Source: Chitinimonas koreensis | GTDB taxonomy: Bacteria; Pseudomonadota; Gammaproteobacteria; Burkholderiales; Chitinimonadaceae | Assembly: GCF_014353015.1 (NCBI RefSeq) | Contig: NZ_CP060704.1 | Coordinates: forward strand, 3,869,001 to 3,933,000 | DNA length: 64,000 nucleotides | Direction of reading: 5' to 3' | Part shown: positions 8,292 to 17,344 of the stretch, one piece after another | Layout: every line of letters starts with the position of its first letter | Numbering within the stretch: the stretch's first letter is position 1 | Made by a program: the position numbers and the translations under genes | The notes under the pieces: model-generated | What the model saw: the letters and a program-made list of their open reading frames with translations, nothing else | What the model was told of the DNA's origin: nothing | Databases searched by the model: none

Positions 8292-8866
8292 TGCGCGCCG
8301 CCGCCCTCGTCCCGCGCCTGCTGCTGCGCCTCGTGGGCGGCTTCGCCGCGCTGCTCTGCCTCCTGGCGCTGCCGGCCGCCGGCGCCGCCGAGGCCAACAA
8401 CGAGTACCAGCTGAAGGCGGCCTACCTGTACAAGTTCGCCGGCTATGTCGAATGGCCCGCCAGCGCGCTGCCGCAGGGCGACATGCCGATCGCCATCGGG
8501 GTGATGGCGGCCGACGAGCTGGCCGCGGAACTGGGCCGCCTGCTGCCCGGTCGCACCATCAACGGTCATCCGCTGGAGCTGCGCCGGCTCAAGGCCGGCG
8601 ACCCGCTGACCGGCTTGCACATGCTGTTCGTCGGCCGCGCCGAAGCGGCCCGGCTCAAGCAGCTGCTGGCGCCGGCGCAGGCCCTGCCGATGCTCACGGT
8701 GACCGAGAGCGAGGGCGCATTGGGCCAGGGCAGCATCATCAATTTCGTCCAGGTCGACCGCTACGTGCGCTTCGAGATCGCGCTGTGGCCGGCCGACCGC
8801 GGCGGACTCAAGCTGAGCGCGCGCCTCCTGGCGGTGGCCCAGCAGGTCAGGACCGAGGGGCCTTGA
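8291..8866 (+). CDS. yfiR: YfiR-family periplasmic regulator (DUF4154)
   Basis: 191 residues. A signal peptide (about residues 1-33, ending PAAGAAEA) precedes the family signature NEYQLKAAYLYKFAGYVEWP and the central VGRAEAARLKQLL and GSIINFVQVDRYVRFEI motifs. In Pseudomonas, YfiR is the periplasmic repressor that binds the CHASE8 domain of the diguanylate cyclase YfiN. Here no YfiN follows; the next gene encodes a histidine kinase with a CHASE8-like periplasmic domain, so YfiR probably gates that kinase instead. ATG overlaps the receptor stop and its own stop overlaps the kinase start, both by one base, implying translational coupling. Confidence 0.9.
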   Translation: MRAAALVPRLLLRLVGGFAALLCLLALPAAGAAEANNEYQLKAAYLYKFAGYVEWPASALPQGDMPIAIGVMAADELAAELGRLLPGRTINGHPLELRRLKAGDPLTGLHMLFVGRAEAARLKQLLAPAQALPMLTVTESEGALGQGSIINFVQVDRYVRFEIALWPADRGGLKLSARLLAVAQQVRTEGP

Positions 8867-10767
8867 TGTCGAACTTCGGTATCCGCTCGATCCGCTTCAA
8901 GCTGGTGCTGACGGTGCTGGCGACCACCTTCGCCGCGCTGGCGGTGGCCGGCGCGGCGCTGATCTACAACGACGTGCGCGAATACCGCCGCGAGCTGGAA
9001 AGCGAACTGATCACCCAGGCCGACATCCTCGGCCAGGCCAGCGCCGCCGCGCTGGAATTCGACGACGCCCGCGTGGCGCAGCAGAACCTGGCCCTGCTCA
9101 AGGCCAAGCCGGCGATCCAGGCGGCCGCGCTGTACACCGCGCGCGGCAAGCTGTTCGCCCAGTACCCGAGCGCCACCGGCGCCCAGGCCTTCCCGGCGCT
9201 GCCCTCGCTCGACGGCTTCCAGCAAGGGCCGCAGAGCCTGTCGCTGTACCGCCGGGTGGTGAACCGCGACGAGATCCTCGGTACCGTCTACCTGCGCGCA
9301 CGCTACGACCTGAGCCAGCGCCTGCGCGACTACCTCGGCATCCTGGCCGGCGTGATGCTGGCCAGCCTGCTGGTCGCGCTGGCGGTGGCGCTGCGGCTGC
9401 AGTCCTACGTGGCGCGGCCGATCCTGTCGGTCAGCGCGGTGGCGCGCCAGGTGGTGCAGCAGCGCGACTTCAGCCTGCGCGCCGCGAAGAACAGCGACGA
9501 CGAGATCGGCTACCTGGTCGACGCCTTCAACGACATGCTGGCCGAGATCGGCCGCCGCACCGAGGCGCTCGAGACCGCGCGCCATGCGCTCGAGCACGAG
9601 ATCGCCGAGCGGCGCGAGGTGCAGAAGGCGCTGCAGGACAGCGAGCGGCGCAACCGCCTCCTGGTGTCGGCGATGTCGTCGGTGGTGTGGAACTGCGACG
9701 CGATCGGCTGTTTCGCCGGCGAGCAGGCCTCGTGGTCGGACTACACCGGCCAGAACCAGGACGATCACCACGGCCTGGGCTGGCGCCAGGCCTTCCACCC
9801 GGAGGACCAGGCCGCGCTCGACCGCGCCTGGGCGCAGGCGCTGGCCCAGCCCGATTCGTTCGAGCTCGAGGCGCGGCTGTGGCACGCCGCCTCGGCGCGC
9901 TACCGCTACGTCAGCCTGCGCGCCGTGCCGTTCACCCAGGACGGCGACCGCGTCAACGAGTGGCTCGGCACCATCACCGACATCGACGACCGCCGCCACG
10001 CCGAGGCCGAGGTGCGCACGCTGAACGCCGAGCTGGAGCAGCGGGTGACCGAGCGCACCGGCCAGCTCGAGGAGGCCAACCGCGACCTGGAGAGCTTCAG
10101 CTATTCGGTGTCGCACGACCTGCGCGCGCCGGTGCGCGCGGTGGCCGGCTTCTCGCACATGCTGGAGAAGCGGCTGGGCGACAAGATGGACGAGGAGAGC
10201 CGCCGGCTGTTCGGCATCATCGTCAGCGAGGCGGCCCGCATGGGCCAGCTGATCAACGACCTGTTGGCCTTCTCGCGGCTGGGCCGCCAGGCGATGCAGT
10301 TCAAGGAGGTCGACATGCGCACGCTGGCGCGCCAGACCTACGAGCAGCTGCGCGGGCCGCAGCCCGATACGCCGATCCAGTTCCAGCTCGGCGCCCTGCC
10401 GCCGGCGCAGGGCGACCATGCGCTGCTGGGCCAGGTCTGGGTCAACCTGCTGTCCAACGCGATCAAGTTCAGCAGCAAGCGCGAGCAGCCGGTGATCGAG
10501 GTCGGCGCGATCGCCGACGACGAGAAGTACACCTACTACGTGCGCGACAACGGCGCCGGCTTCGACGCCACCTACAAGGCCAAGCTGTTCGGCGTGTTCC
10601 AGCGCCTGCACGCCGGCAGCGAATTCCCCGGCACCGGGGTGGGCCTGGCGCTGGTCCACCGCATCATCACGCGCCACGGCGGCCAGGTCTGGGCCGACGG
10701 CGCGCCGGACCAGGGCGCCACCTTCTATTTCACGCTTCCGAAGGAGTCCAGCCATGGAAGAGTTTGA
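8866..10767 (+). CDS. Histidine kinase with CHASE8-like sensor, HAMP and PAS domains
   Basis: 633 residues. TM1 at about 12-34; periplasmic region 35-150 with EYRRELESELITQADILGQ, SAAALEFDDARVAQQNLALL and AALYTARGKLFAQYP, the CHASE8 pattern known from YfiN; TM2 about 155-180; HAMP about 180-232; PAS/PAC about 260-385; a coiled coil; HisKA with FSYSVSHDLRAPVRAVAGF (phosphoacceptor His near 416); HATPase with NLLSNAIKFSSK and GTGVGLALVHRIITRHGG. The kinase core is of the phytochrome (Cph1) class. It lies between yfiR and a receiver gene it overlaps by 14 bp. Inferred role: periplasmic signal from TonB receptor/YfiR converted to phosphotransfer. Confidence 0.92.
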   Translation: MSNFGIRSIRFKLVLTVLATTFAALAVAGAALIYNDVREYRRELESELITQADILGQASAAALEFDDARVAQQNLALLKAKPAIQAAALYTARGKLFAQYPSATGAQAFPALPSLDGFQQGPQSLSLYRRVVNRDEILGTVYLRARYDLSQRLRDYLGILAGVMLASLLVALAVALRLQSYVARPILSVSAVARQVVQQRDFSLRAAKNSDDEIGYLVDAFNDMLAEIGRRTEALETARHALEHEIAERREVQKALQDSERRNRLLVSAMSSVVWNCDAIGCFAGEQASWSDYTGQNQDDHHGLGWRQAFHPEDQAALDRAWAQALAQPDSFELEARLWHAASARYRYVSLRAVPFTQDGDRVNEWLGTITDIDDRRHAEAEVRTLNAELEQRVTERTGQLEEANRDLESFSYSVSHDLRAPVRAVAGFSHMLEKRLGDKMDEESRRLFGIIVSEAARMGQLINDLLAFSRLGRQAMQFKEVDMRTLARQTYEQLRGPQPDTPIQFQLGALPPAQGDHALLGQVWVNLLSNAIKFSSKREQPVIEVGAIADDEKYTYYVRDNGAGFDATYKAKLFGVFQRLHAGSEFPGTGVGLALVHRIITRHGGQVWADGAPDQGATFYFTLPKESSHGRV

Positions 10768-11197
10768 GCAGATACGCATCCTCCTGGTGGAGGACAACCC
10801 GGTCGACGCCGAGCTGACCATGTACGGACTGCGCAGCGACAATCTTTCCAACACCATCGTCTGGGTCAAGGACGGCGACGAGGCGCTGGACTACGTGTTC
10901 CGCCGCGGCGCCTACGCCGGCCTGCAGGACCCGCTGCCGGGCCTGGTGCTGCTGGACCTGAAGATGCCGCACGTGAGCGGCACCGAGGTGCTGGCGGCGC
11001 TGAAGGCCGACGAGCAGACCCGGCGCATCCCGGTGGTGGTGATGACCTCGTCGCAGGAGGAATGCGACATCATGAAGAGCTATGACCTCGGCGCGAACAG
11101 CTACGTGGTCAAGCCGGTCGATTTCGAGGGCATCACCAGCGTGGCCAAGCAGACCGGGATCTACTGGATGGCGGTGAACCGCCGGGCGCCGCACTGA
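10754..11197 (+). CDS. Single-domain response regulator, Rcp1 type
   Basis: 147 residues comprising one receiver domain and no output domain. Acidic pocket EDNPVDAEL near residue 12, phosphoacceptor Asp in LVLLDLKMPHVSG near 60, conserved MTSS Thr/Ser near 95 and Lys in YVVKPVDFEGI near 118. The insert GLQDPLPGLVLLDLKMP and the DNPVDAEL start are typical of Rcp1, partner of Cph1-type kinases, which fits the kinase immediately upstream. Start ATG at 10754 overlaps the kinase 3' end. It probably passes phosphate on or signals by protein contact. Confidence 0.92.
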   Translation: MEEFEQIRILLVEDNPVDAELTMYGLRSDNLSNTIVWVKDGDEALDYVFRRGAYAGLQDPLPGLVLLDLKMPHVSGTEVLAALKADEQTRRIPVVVMTSSQEECDIMKSYDLGANSYVVKPVDFEGITSVAKQTGIYWMAVNRRAPH

Positions 11198-11296
11198 GCC
11201 GCCCGCCGGCCGCGGCGGGCCGGTCGATGAGCTAATCTGAGCCGAGCAAGGCGCGCAGGATCGGCGGCGCCGACCGCGGCCGCACCGGAGGATGCC

Positions 11297-12459
11297 ATGG
11301 AACTCTCGCTGGACTTCACCCGCAAGCCGACCATCCTGGTCGTCGACGATACGCCGGACAACCTGTTGCTGATGGCCAATCTCCTGAAGGAGCACGGCCG
11401 CTACGTGGTCAAGGCGGCCAACAACGGCGAGAAGGCCTTGCGCATCGCCCGCGCCGATCCGCCGCCGGACCTGATCCTGCTCGACATCATGATGCCGGGC
11501 ATGTCCGGCCACGAGGTGGCGCAGACGCTGAAGGCCGATCCGGCCACCCGCGACATCCCGGTGATCTTCCTGACCGTCATGTCCTCGACCGCCGACGAGA
11601 CGCGCGGGCTCGAACTCGGCGCCGCCGACTACATCACCAAGCCGATCTGTCCGCCGGTGGTGCTGGCGCGGGTCGAGACCCAGCTCAAGGTCAAGGCCGC
11701 GGCCGATTTCCTCAAGGACAAGAACGACTACCTGGAACAGGAAGTGGCCCGGCGCACGCGCGAGGTCATGGCCATCCAGGACGTGACCATCCACGCCATG
11801 GCCTCGCTGGCCGAGACGCGCGACAACGAGACCGGCAACCACATCCGCCGCACCCAGCACTACGTCAAGGTGCTGGCCGAGCATTTGCGCGACCACCCGC
11901 GCTTCCGCCACTTCCTCGACGACGAGACCATCGGGCTGCTGTACAAGTCGGCGCCGCTGCACGACATCGGCAAGATCGGCATCCCCGACCGCATCCTGCT
12001 CAAGCCCGGCCGCTTCACGCCGGAAGAGTTCGAGATCATGAAGACCCACACCACGCTGGGCCGCGACGCGATCGCGCACGCCGAGCAGCAGCTGGGCGCC
12101 GACGTGGATTTCCTGCGCCTGGCCAAGGAGATCGCCTACGGCCACCAGGAGAAATGGAACGGCTCGGGCTATCCCGAGGGCAAGGCCGGCGACGACATCC
12201 CGATCTCGGCGCGGCTGATGGCGGTGGCGGACGTCTACGACGCGCTGATCAGCCGGCGCGTCTACAAGGAAGGGATGTCGCACGAGGACGCCGTGCGCAT
12301 CATGCTCAACGGGCGCGGCAGCCATTTCGACCCGACGTGCTGGACGCCTTCATGAGCTGCCTCGACCGCTTCCAGGCCATCGCGGCGCAGTTCGCCGATT
12401 CCGACCACGACATCGCCCGGAAGGCCGAGGCGCTGCAGTTCATCGCGGAAGCGCCCTGA
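11297..12459 (+). CDS. REC-HD-GYP response regulator, c-di-GMP phosphodiesterase (frame broken near 12331)
   Basis: ATG at 11297 with GGAGGA upstream. N-terminal receiver (DDTPDN, phospho-Asp in LILLDIMMPGMSG near residue 61, KPICPP), a coiled-coil linker, and an HD-GYP domain from about 165: ETGNHIRRTQHYV, the catalytic LHDIGKIGIPDRIL, EKWNGSGYPEG, and a DVYDALISRRVYKEG motif. All metal-ligand motifs are intact, so hydrolysis of cyclic-di-GMP is expected. The literal frame ends in SHFDPTCWTPS; one missing C in the CCC at 12331-12333 accounts for this, and the next frame supplies DVLDAFMSCLDRFQAIAAQF, the conserved domain end. Repaired length 387 residues. Likely part of the upstream two-component output. 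Confidence 0.92.
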
Positions 12460-12516
12460 CCGGCGCAACCGGCATCCCTGGCGGCCCCTCTCCTTCGCGG
12501 ACCACACGGCGTACCC

Positions 12517-15500
12517 ATGCGTTCACCCCTGCAGATGCTGGAGCGCCTGCCGCTCCGCCACAAGCTGGCCGTCGGCTTCGTCTCGCTGCTGCTGCTGTCG
12601 CTCGCCCTCGGCATCCAGAGCCTGCAGACGCAGTCCGACCTGAACCGCGACCTGCAGCGGCTGCGGCAGGAGGGCATCGGCGGCATCGCCCGCATCCAGG
12701 AAGCACGCATCCACTTCTCGCGGATGATGCTGGCGATGCACCGCGCGGTCGGCGCGAGCTCGGAGGGCGAGCGCGAGGAAGCGCTGCAGCAGATGGACGA
12801 GGCCCGGCAACAGGTCCGCCATGCCCTCGAACTCACCCGCCCGACCCTGTTCAAGCCGGAGAACGTCAAACGGCTGGAGCAGTTCGAAATACGCTTCGCC
12901 CGGATCCAGCGGACCGTCGCCGAAGCGCTGGACCTGGCCAGGCAGGGCATGCCGGCCGAGGCCGCGTCGCTGGTCGAGAGCGTCGGTTTCCGGGAGCTCG
13001 ACCGCGGCGCCGACCGGCTGCTCGGCGACATCGCCGCCGTCAAGGAATACGGCGCCGAAGATACCACCCAGGCCATCCAGGACTTCGCCAGCCGCCGCAG
13101 CAACCTGACCTATGCCCTGCTGCTGGGCGGGCTCGGGCTGGCGCTGGCCTTCGCCTGGCTGATCAGCCGCTCGATCCGCCGCCCCATCGGCCGCGTCAGG
13201 AACGCGGTCGAGGAGCTGGCCGCCGGCCGGCTCCAGCAGGTCATCCCGCATACCGACTACCGGAACGAGACCGGCGACCTGGCGCGCGCCATCGCCGCGC
13301 TGCAGACCGAGTCGATCCAGCTCGAGGCCCAGCGCTGGATCAAGGCGCAGGAGGCGGCGATCCAGGCCGAGCTGCAGCAGGCCGAGACGACCGAAGAACT
13401 GGCGGCGCGCTTCTTCAGGCCGCTGGCGCCGCTGCTCGAGGTCGGCCAGGGCGTGCTCTACCGCTGGGACGGCGAACGGCAGCGGCTGCTGCTGGCCGGC
13501 AGCTACGCCATCGGCGCCGATCACGTACCGGCCGGCGAGATCGAGCCCGGCGCGGGCCTGCTGGGCCAATGCGCCAGCGACCGGCAGCCGCGGTCGATCA
13601 AACAGGGGGAGAACGGCCGGCGCCTGCGATCCGCGCTCGGCGAGGTCGCCCTCGGCGAAATCCTGGTCCTGCCCATCCTCAGCGGCGACCGGCTGGCCGG
13701 CGTGCTGGAACTGGCCTGCTTCGACACGCCGGACGGCACCGCGCGCGCGCTGCTGGAGCAGGTGCTGCCGCGCCTGGCCGTCAGCATGGAGATCCTCGAC
13801 CGTTCGCTGGCGGTGCAGAGCCTGCTGGCGCAGACCCGCCAACAGGCCGACGCCATGGAGGCCCAGGCGGCGCGCCTGGAGGAGCAGGCGGTCGAGCTGG
13901 AGGCCCAGCAGGCCGCGCTCAAGGAAACCGAGGTCTGGTTCCGCGGCGTGGTCGAATCCGCCCCGACGGCATGCTGGTGGTGGACGAGCGCGGCAAGATC
14001 GTGCTGACCAACACCCAGCTCGACGGCCTGTTCGGCTACGCCCCGGGCGAGTTGACCGGCCTGGCGATCGAACAGCTGGTGCCGGCCGCGGTGCGCGCCC
14101 GCCACGTGCAATTGCGCGGCAGCTTCATGGCCGAGGGCAGCACCCGCCAGATGGGCGGCGGCCTGACGGACCTGCAGGGCGTGCGCAAGGACGGCAGCAC
14201 CTTCTCGGTCGAGATCGGGCTGGCATCGCTGCCCGCGCTGGGCGGCCAGGGGCGGTGCGTGTGCGCCTCGGTGCGCGACATCAGCGAGCGCAAGCGCGCG
14301 GAAGAAGAAGTGCGGCGCGCCAAGGAGATCGCCGAAGACGCCACCCGCGCCAAGAGCGAATTCCTGGCCAATATGAGCCACGAGATCCGTACCCCGATGA
14401 ACGCCATCATCGGCATGAGCCACCTGGCCCTGCGCACCGAACTCGACAAGAAGCAGCGCAACTACATCGAGAAAGTCCACCGCTCGGCCGAGAACCTGCT
14501 GGGCATCATCAACGACATCCTCGACTTCTCGAAGATCGAGGCCGGCAAGATGACGATCGAGCACACCGACTTCCGGCTCGAAGACGTGATGGACAGCTTC
14601 GCCGGCATGGTCGGCCTCAAGGCCGAGGACAAGGGGCTGGAGCTGCTGTTCGACACGGCCCCGGACGTGCCGACGGCGCTGACCGGCGATCCGCTGCGGC
14701 TGGGCCAGATCCTGATCAACCTGGGCAACAACGCGGCCAAGTTCACCGAGCACGGCGAGATCGTGGTCGGCATCGAGCTGGCATCGGCGGAGCCGGATTC
14801 GGTGGAGCTGCATTTCCGGGTCCGGGACACCGGCATCGGCATGACGCCCGAGCAGTGCGAGCGCATGTTCCAGTCCTTCAGCCAGGCCGACAGCTCGACC
14901 ACCCGCAAATACGGCGGCACCGGGCTGGGCCTGGCCATCTCGAAGCGGCTGGCCGAATTGATGGGCGGCCGCATCTGGGTGGAAAGCGAGCTGGGCAAGG
15001 GCTCCACCTTCCACTTCCACGCGCGCTTCGGCCTGCAGCGCGATCCCGCGCCGCGCCGCATGTTCAAGGCCGACGAGCTGCTCGGCCTGCGCGTGCTGGT
15101 GGTGGACGACAACGCCAGCGCGCGCGAGATCCTCTCGACCATGGCGCGCAGCTTCGGGCTGGAGGTGGACATGGCCGGCAGCGGCCCGGCCGCCCTGCAA
15201 TCGCTGAGCGAGGCCGAGCGCAAGCAGCTGCCCTACGACCTGGTGCTGATGGACTGGAAGATGCCGGGCATGGACGGGGTGGAAACCGTGCTGCAGATGC
15301 ATGCCGCCGCGGTCGGCGCGGTGCCCTCGGTCATCATGGTCACCGCCTTCGGCCGCGACGAGGCCCAGGAGGAAGCGGCCCGCAAGCGGGTGCGGCTGTC
15401 CTCGGTGCTGACCAAGCCGGTCACGCCCTCCACCCTGCTCGAAGCCATCGGCGAGGCGCTGGGCAAGGGCCAGGTGGCCGAGACGCGTTCGGCGGAGCGC

Positions 15501-16637
15501 GACGACCGCAGCGCCGCCGACATGGCCCGGCTGGCCGGCGCGCGCCTGCTGCTGGTCGAGGACAACGAGATGAACCGGGAACTGGCCAGCGAGCTGCTGA
15601 CCCTGGCCGCCATCGAATTCACCATCGCCGGCAACGGCCGGGAGGCGCTCGACATCCTGGCGCGCGACGCGGCCTACGACGGCGTGCTGATGGATTGCCA
15701 GATGCCGGTCATGGACGGCTACACCGCGACCCGCGAGATCCGGGCGCAGCCGCGCTTCGCCCGGTTGCCGGTCATCGCGATGACGGCTAACGCGATGGCG
15801 GGCGACCGCGAGCAGGCGCTCGCCAGCGGCATGAACGACCACATCCCCAAGCCGCTGCACGTCGCCTCGATGTTCGCGACGATGGCGAAATGGATCCGCC
15901 CCGCCGCCCCCCGCCCGCCCGCCGCGGCGCCCGCCGCGGCGCCGGCGGCGTCGCAGCCGGGCCGCGCCGCGCTGCCGCCGCTGCCCGGCATCGACCAGGC
16001 CGCCGGCCTGGCGACCAGCGCCGGCAAGCCCGATCTCTATCGCCGCATGCTGCTCAAGTTCCGCGAATCGCAGCAGGGCTTCCCGCAAGCGCTGGCCGCG
16101 GCCCTGGCGGCGGACGACCGGGCGACCGCCGTCCGCACCGCGCACACCCTGCGCGGCACGGCGGGCAATATCGGCGCCCTGGCGCTGGCCGCGGCGGCGG
16201 CCGAGCTGGAAGCCGCCTGCAAGCAAGGGCTGGATCGCCCCGCGCTGGAACCGCTGATCGCAGCCGGCTGCGCTGAACTGGCCAGGGTGCTGGAGGGCAT
16301 CGCCCGGATCGGGCAGGTCGAGCAAGCTGCGCCGGTGGCCGCCGTCCCGCTGCGGCAGATCGAACGCTGCAGGGACCAACTCAAGGCGCTGCTGGCGGCC
16401 AGCGATACCGGCTCGCTGGACCAGCTCGAAGCGCTGGAAGCGCTGCTCGCCGGCCGCCCGGCGGCGGCCCAGCTGCGCAAGGTGGCGGACAAGATCGAGG
16501 CGTTCGACTTCGACGAGGCCCTGGCGCTGCTCGAAGCACTCCCGCTCGCCGACCGGGACGGCACGCCGGACCTGCACGCGGACGCCGGCCGTGGAACAAT
16601 GGCGCCCCTCACGCATCCAGGAATCAGCGGACCATGA
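12517..16637 (+). CDS. Giant hybrid histidine kinase, HAMP-GAF-PAS-HK-REC-REC-Hpt (frame broken near 13961)
   Basis: About 1373 residues when repaired. TM1 about 18-38, four-helix-bundle periplasmic domain to about 195, TM2 about 200-222, HAMP about 222-275, GAF about 290-430, coiled coil, PAS about 480-600, HisKA with FLANMSHEIRTPMNAIIGM (His near 622), HATPase with DSSTTRKYGGTGLGLAISKR, REC1 with VVDDNASAREIL and LMDWKMPGMDG (Asp near 911), REC2 with LVEDNEMNREL and LMDCQMPVMDG (near 1058), and an Hpt domain with AHTLRGTAGNIG (His near 1208). The literal frame breaks at GCCCCGACG (13961-13964) where one C is missing; the next frame reads on with DGMLVVDERGKIVL. BarA/ArcB-like phosphorelay. 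Cognate regulator unknown. Confidence 0.92.
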
Positions 16638-17104
16638 TCAACAACGACGTGCTGCGCAGCGTGCGCTACATGCTCGACATCAGCGACGCCCGCATCGGCG
16701 ACATCATCCGGCTGGCCGGCTACGAGGCGAGCAAGGCCGACATCGTCGCCTTCCTCAAGCGCGACGACGAGGAAGGCTACCGCGACTGCAGCGACGAGGT
16801 GCTGGCGCACTTCCTCGACGGCCTGATCTTCCACCGCCGCGGCCGCGACGACAGCCGGCCGCGGCTGCCGGTCGAGCTGCCGGTCTACAACAACACCGTG
16901 CTGAAGAAACTGCGCGTGGCCTTCGAACTCAAGGAAGAGGACATCCTCGAGATCATGTCGCAGGCCGGCTTCGAGGTCTCCAAGCCCGAGCTCAGCGCCT
17001 TCTTCCGCAAGCCCGACCACAAGAACTACCGCCGCTGCGGCGACCAGTTCCTGCGCAATTTCCTCAAGGGGCTGACCCTGCGTATGCGGCCTAGCACAAG
17101 GTAA
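16634..17104 (+). CDS. DUF1456 (YehS-like) protein
   Basis: 156 residues made of two similar halves, each starting NxVLxxxR and containing a short helix bundle: NNDVLRSVRYMLDISD with DIIRLAGYEASKADIVAFLK, then NNTVLKKLRVAFELKEEDIL with EIMSQAGFEVSKPELSAFFR. Each half ends with a DxFLxxFLxGL motif. This is the DUF1456 signature, as in E. coli YehS, a cytosolic protein of unknown function. Its ATG overlaps the stop of the hybrid kinase (ATGA), so the two are translationally coupled, which is the only clue to role. Confidence 0.92.
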   Translation: MINNDVLRSVRYMLDISDARIGDIIRLAGYEASKADIVAFLKRDDEEGYRDCSDEVLAHFLDGLIFHRRGRDDSRPRLPVELPVYNNTVLKKLRVAFELKEEDILEIMSQAGFEVSKPELSAFFRKPDHKNYRRCGDQFLRNFLKGLTLRMRPSTR

Positions 17105-17136
17105 CGACCATTGTGATGAAGCCGCCATGGGCGCGG

Positions 17137-17290
17137 CACCCGGCAAAGCCGGGTGTTCAGGGCCTGCTTCCGGCCCAACCTGCGGCACGCCCCTGATTCA
17201 TCCCGACTCCCCGCCCTCGCCGCCACCGGGGCCCCGCAAAGTCGAAGACTTTGTGGGGTGGTCCAGAGGGAGCCTCGCCGCGCTCGTCAG
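17137..17290 (-). repeat. Composite dispersed element, family F copy 1
   Basis: On the minus strand it has a GACGAGCG start, a GCGAGGCTCCCTC block, an internal hairpin (12-bp arms at 17232-17243 and 17247-17258), a GGCGGCGAGGGCGGGG block, and a CACCCGGC/GCCGGGTG hairpin (17137-17155). Copies 2 and 3 at 53648 and 55117 lack the internal hairpin. A 10-bp CTGATTCATC/GATGAATCAG pair brackets the core. It fills the gap between the DUF1456 gene and the racemase fusion and could terminate both. Confidence 0.7.
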
Positions 17291-17344
17291 CGGTTTGATG
17301 AATCAGTGGTGCGGCATATCGCTACGCTTACGCGACTACCGAAG

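Noticed and set aside
13521..16616. Very long open frame on the minus strand opposite the hybrid kinase
   Set aside because: High GC removes stops from antisense frames; the plus-strand kinase has clear conserved motifs throughout, while the antisense product has none.
17105..17344. Gene fragment between the DUF1456 gene and the racemase fusion
   Set aside because: Open frames here are artefacts of repeat F copy 1; no protein-like sequence.
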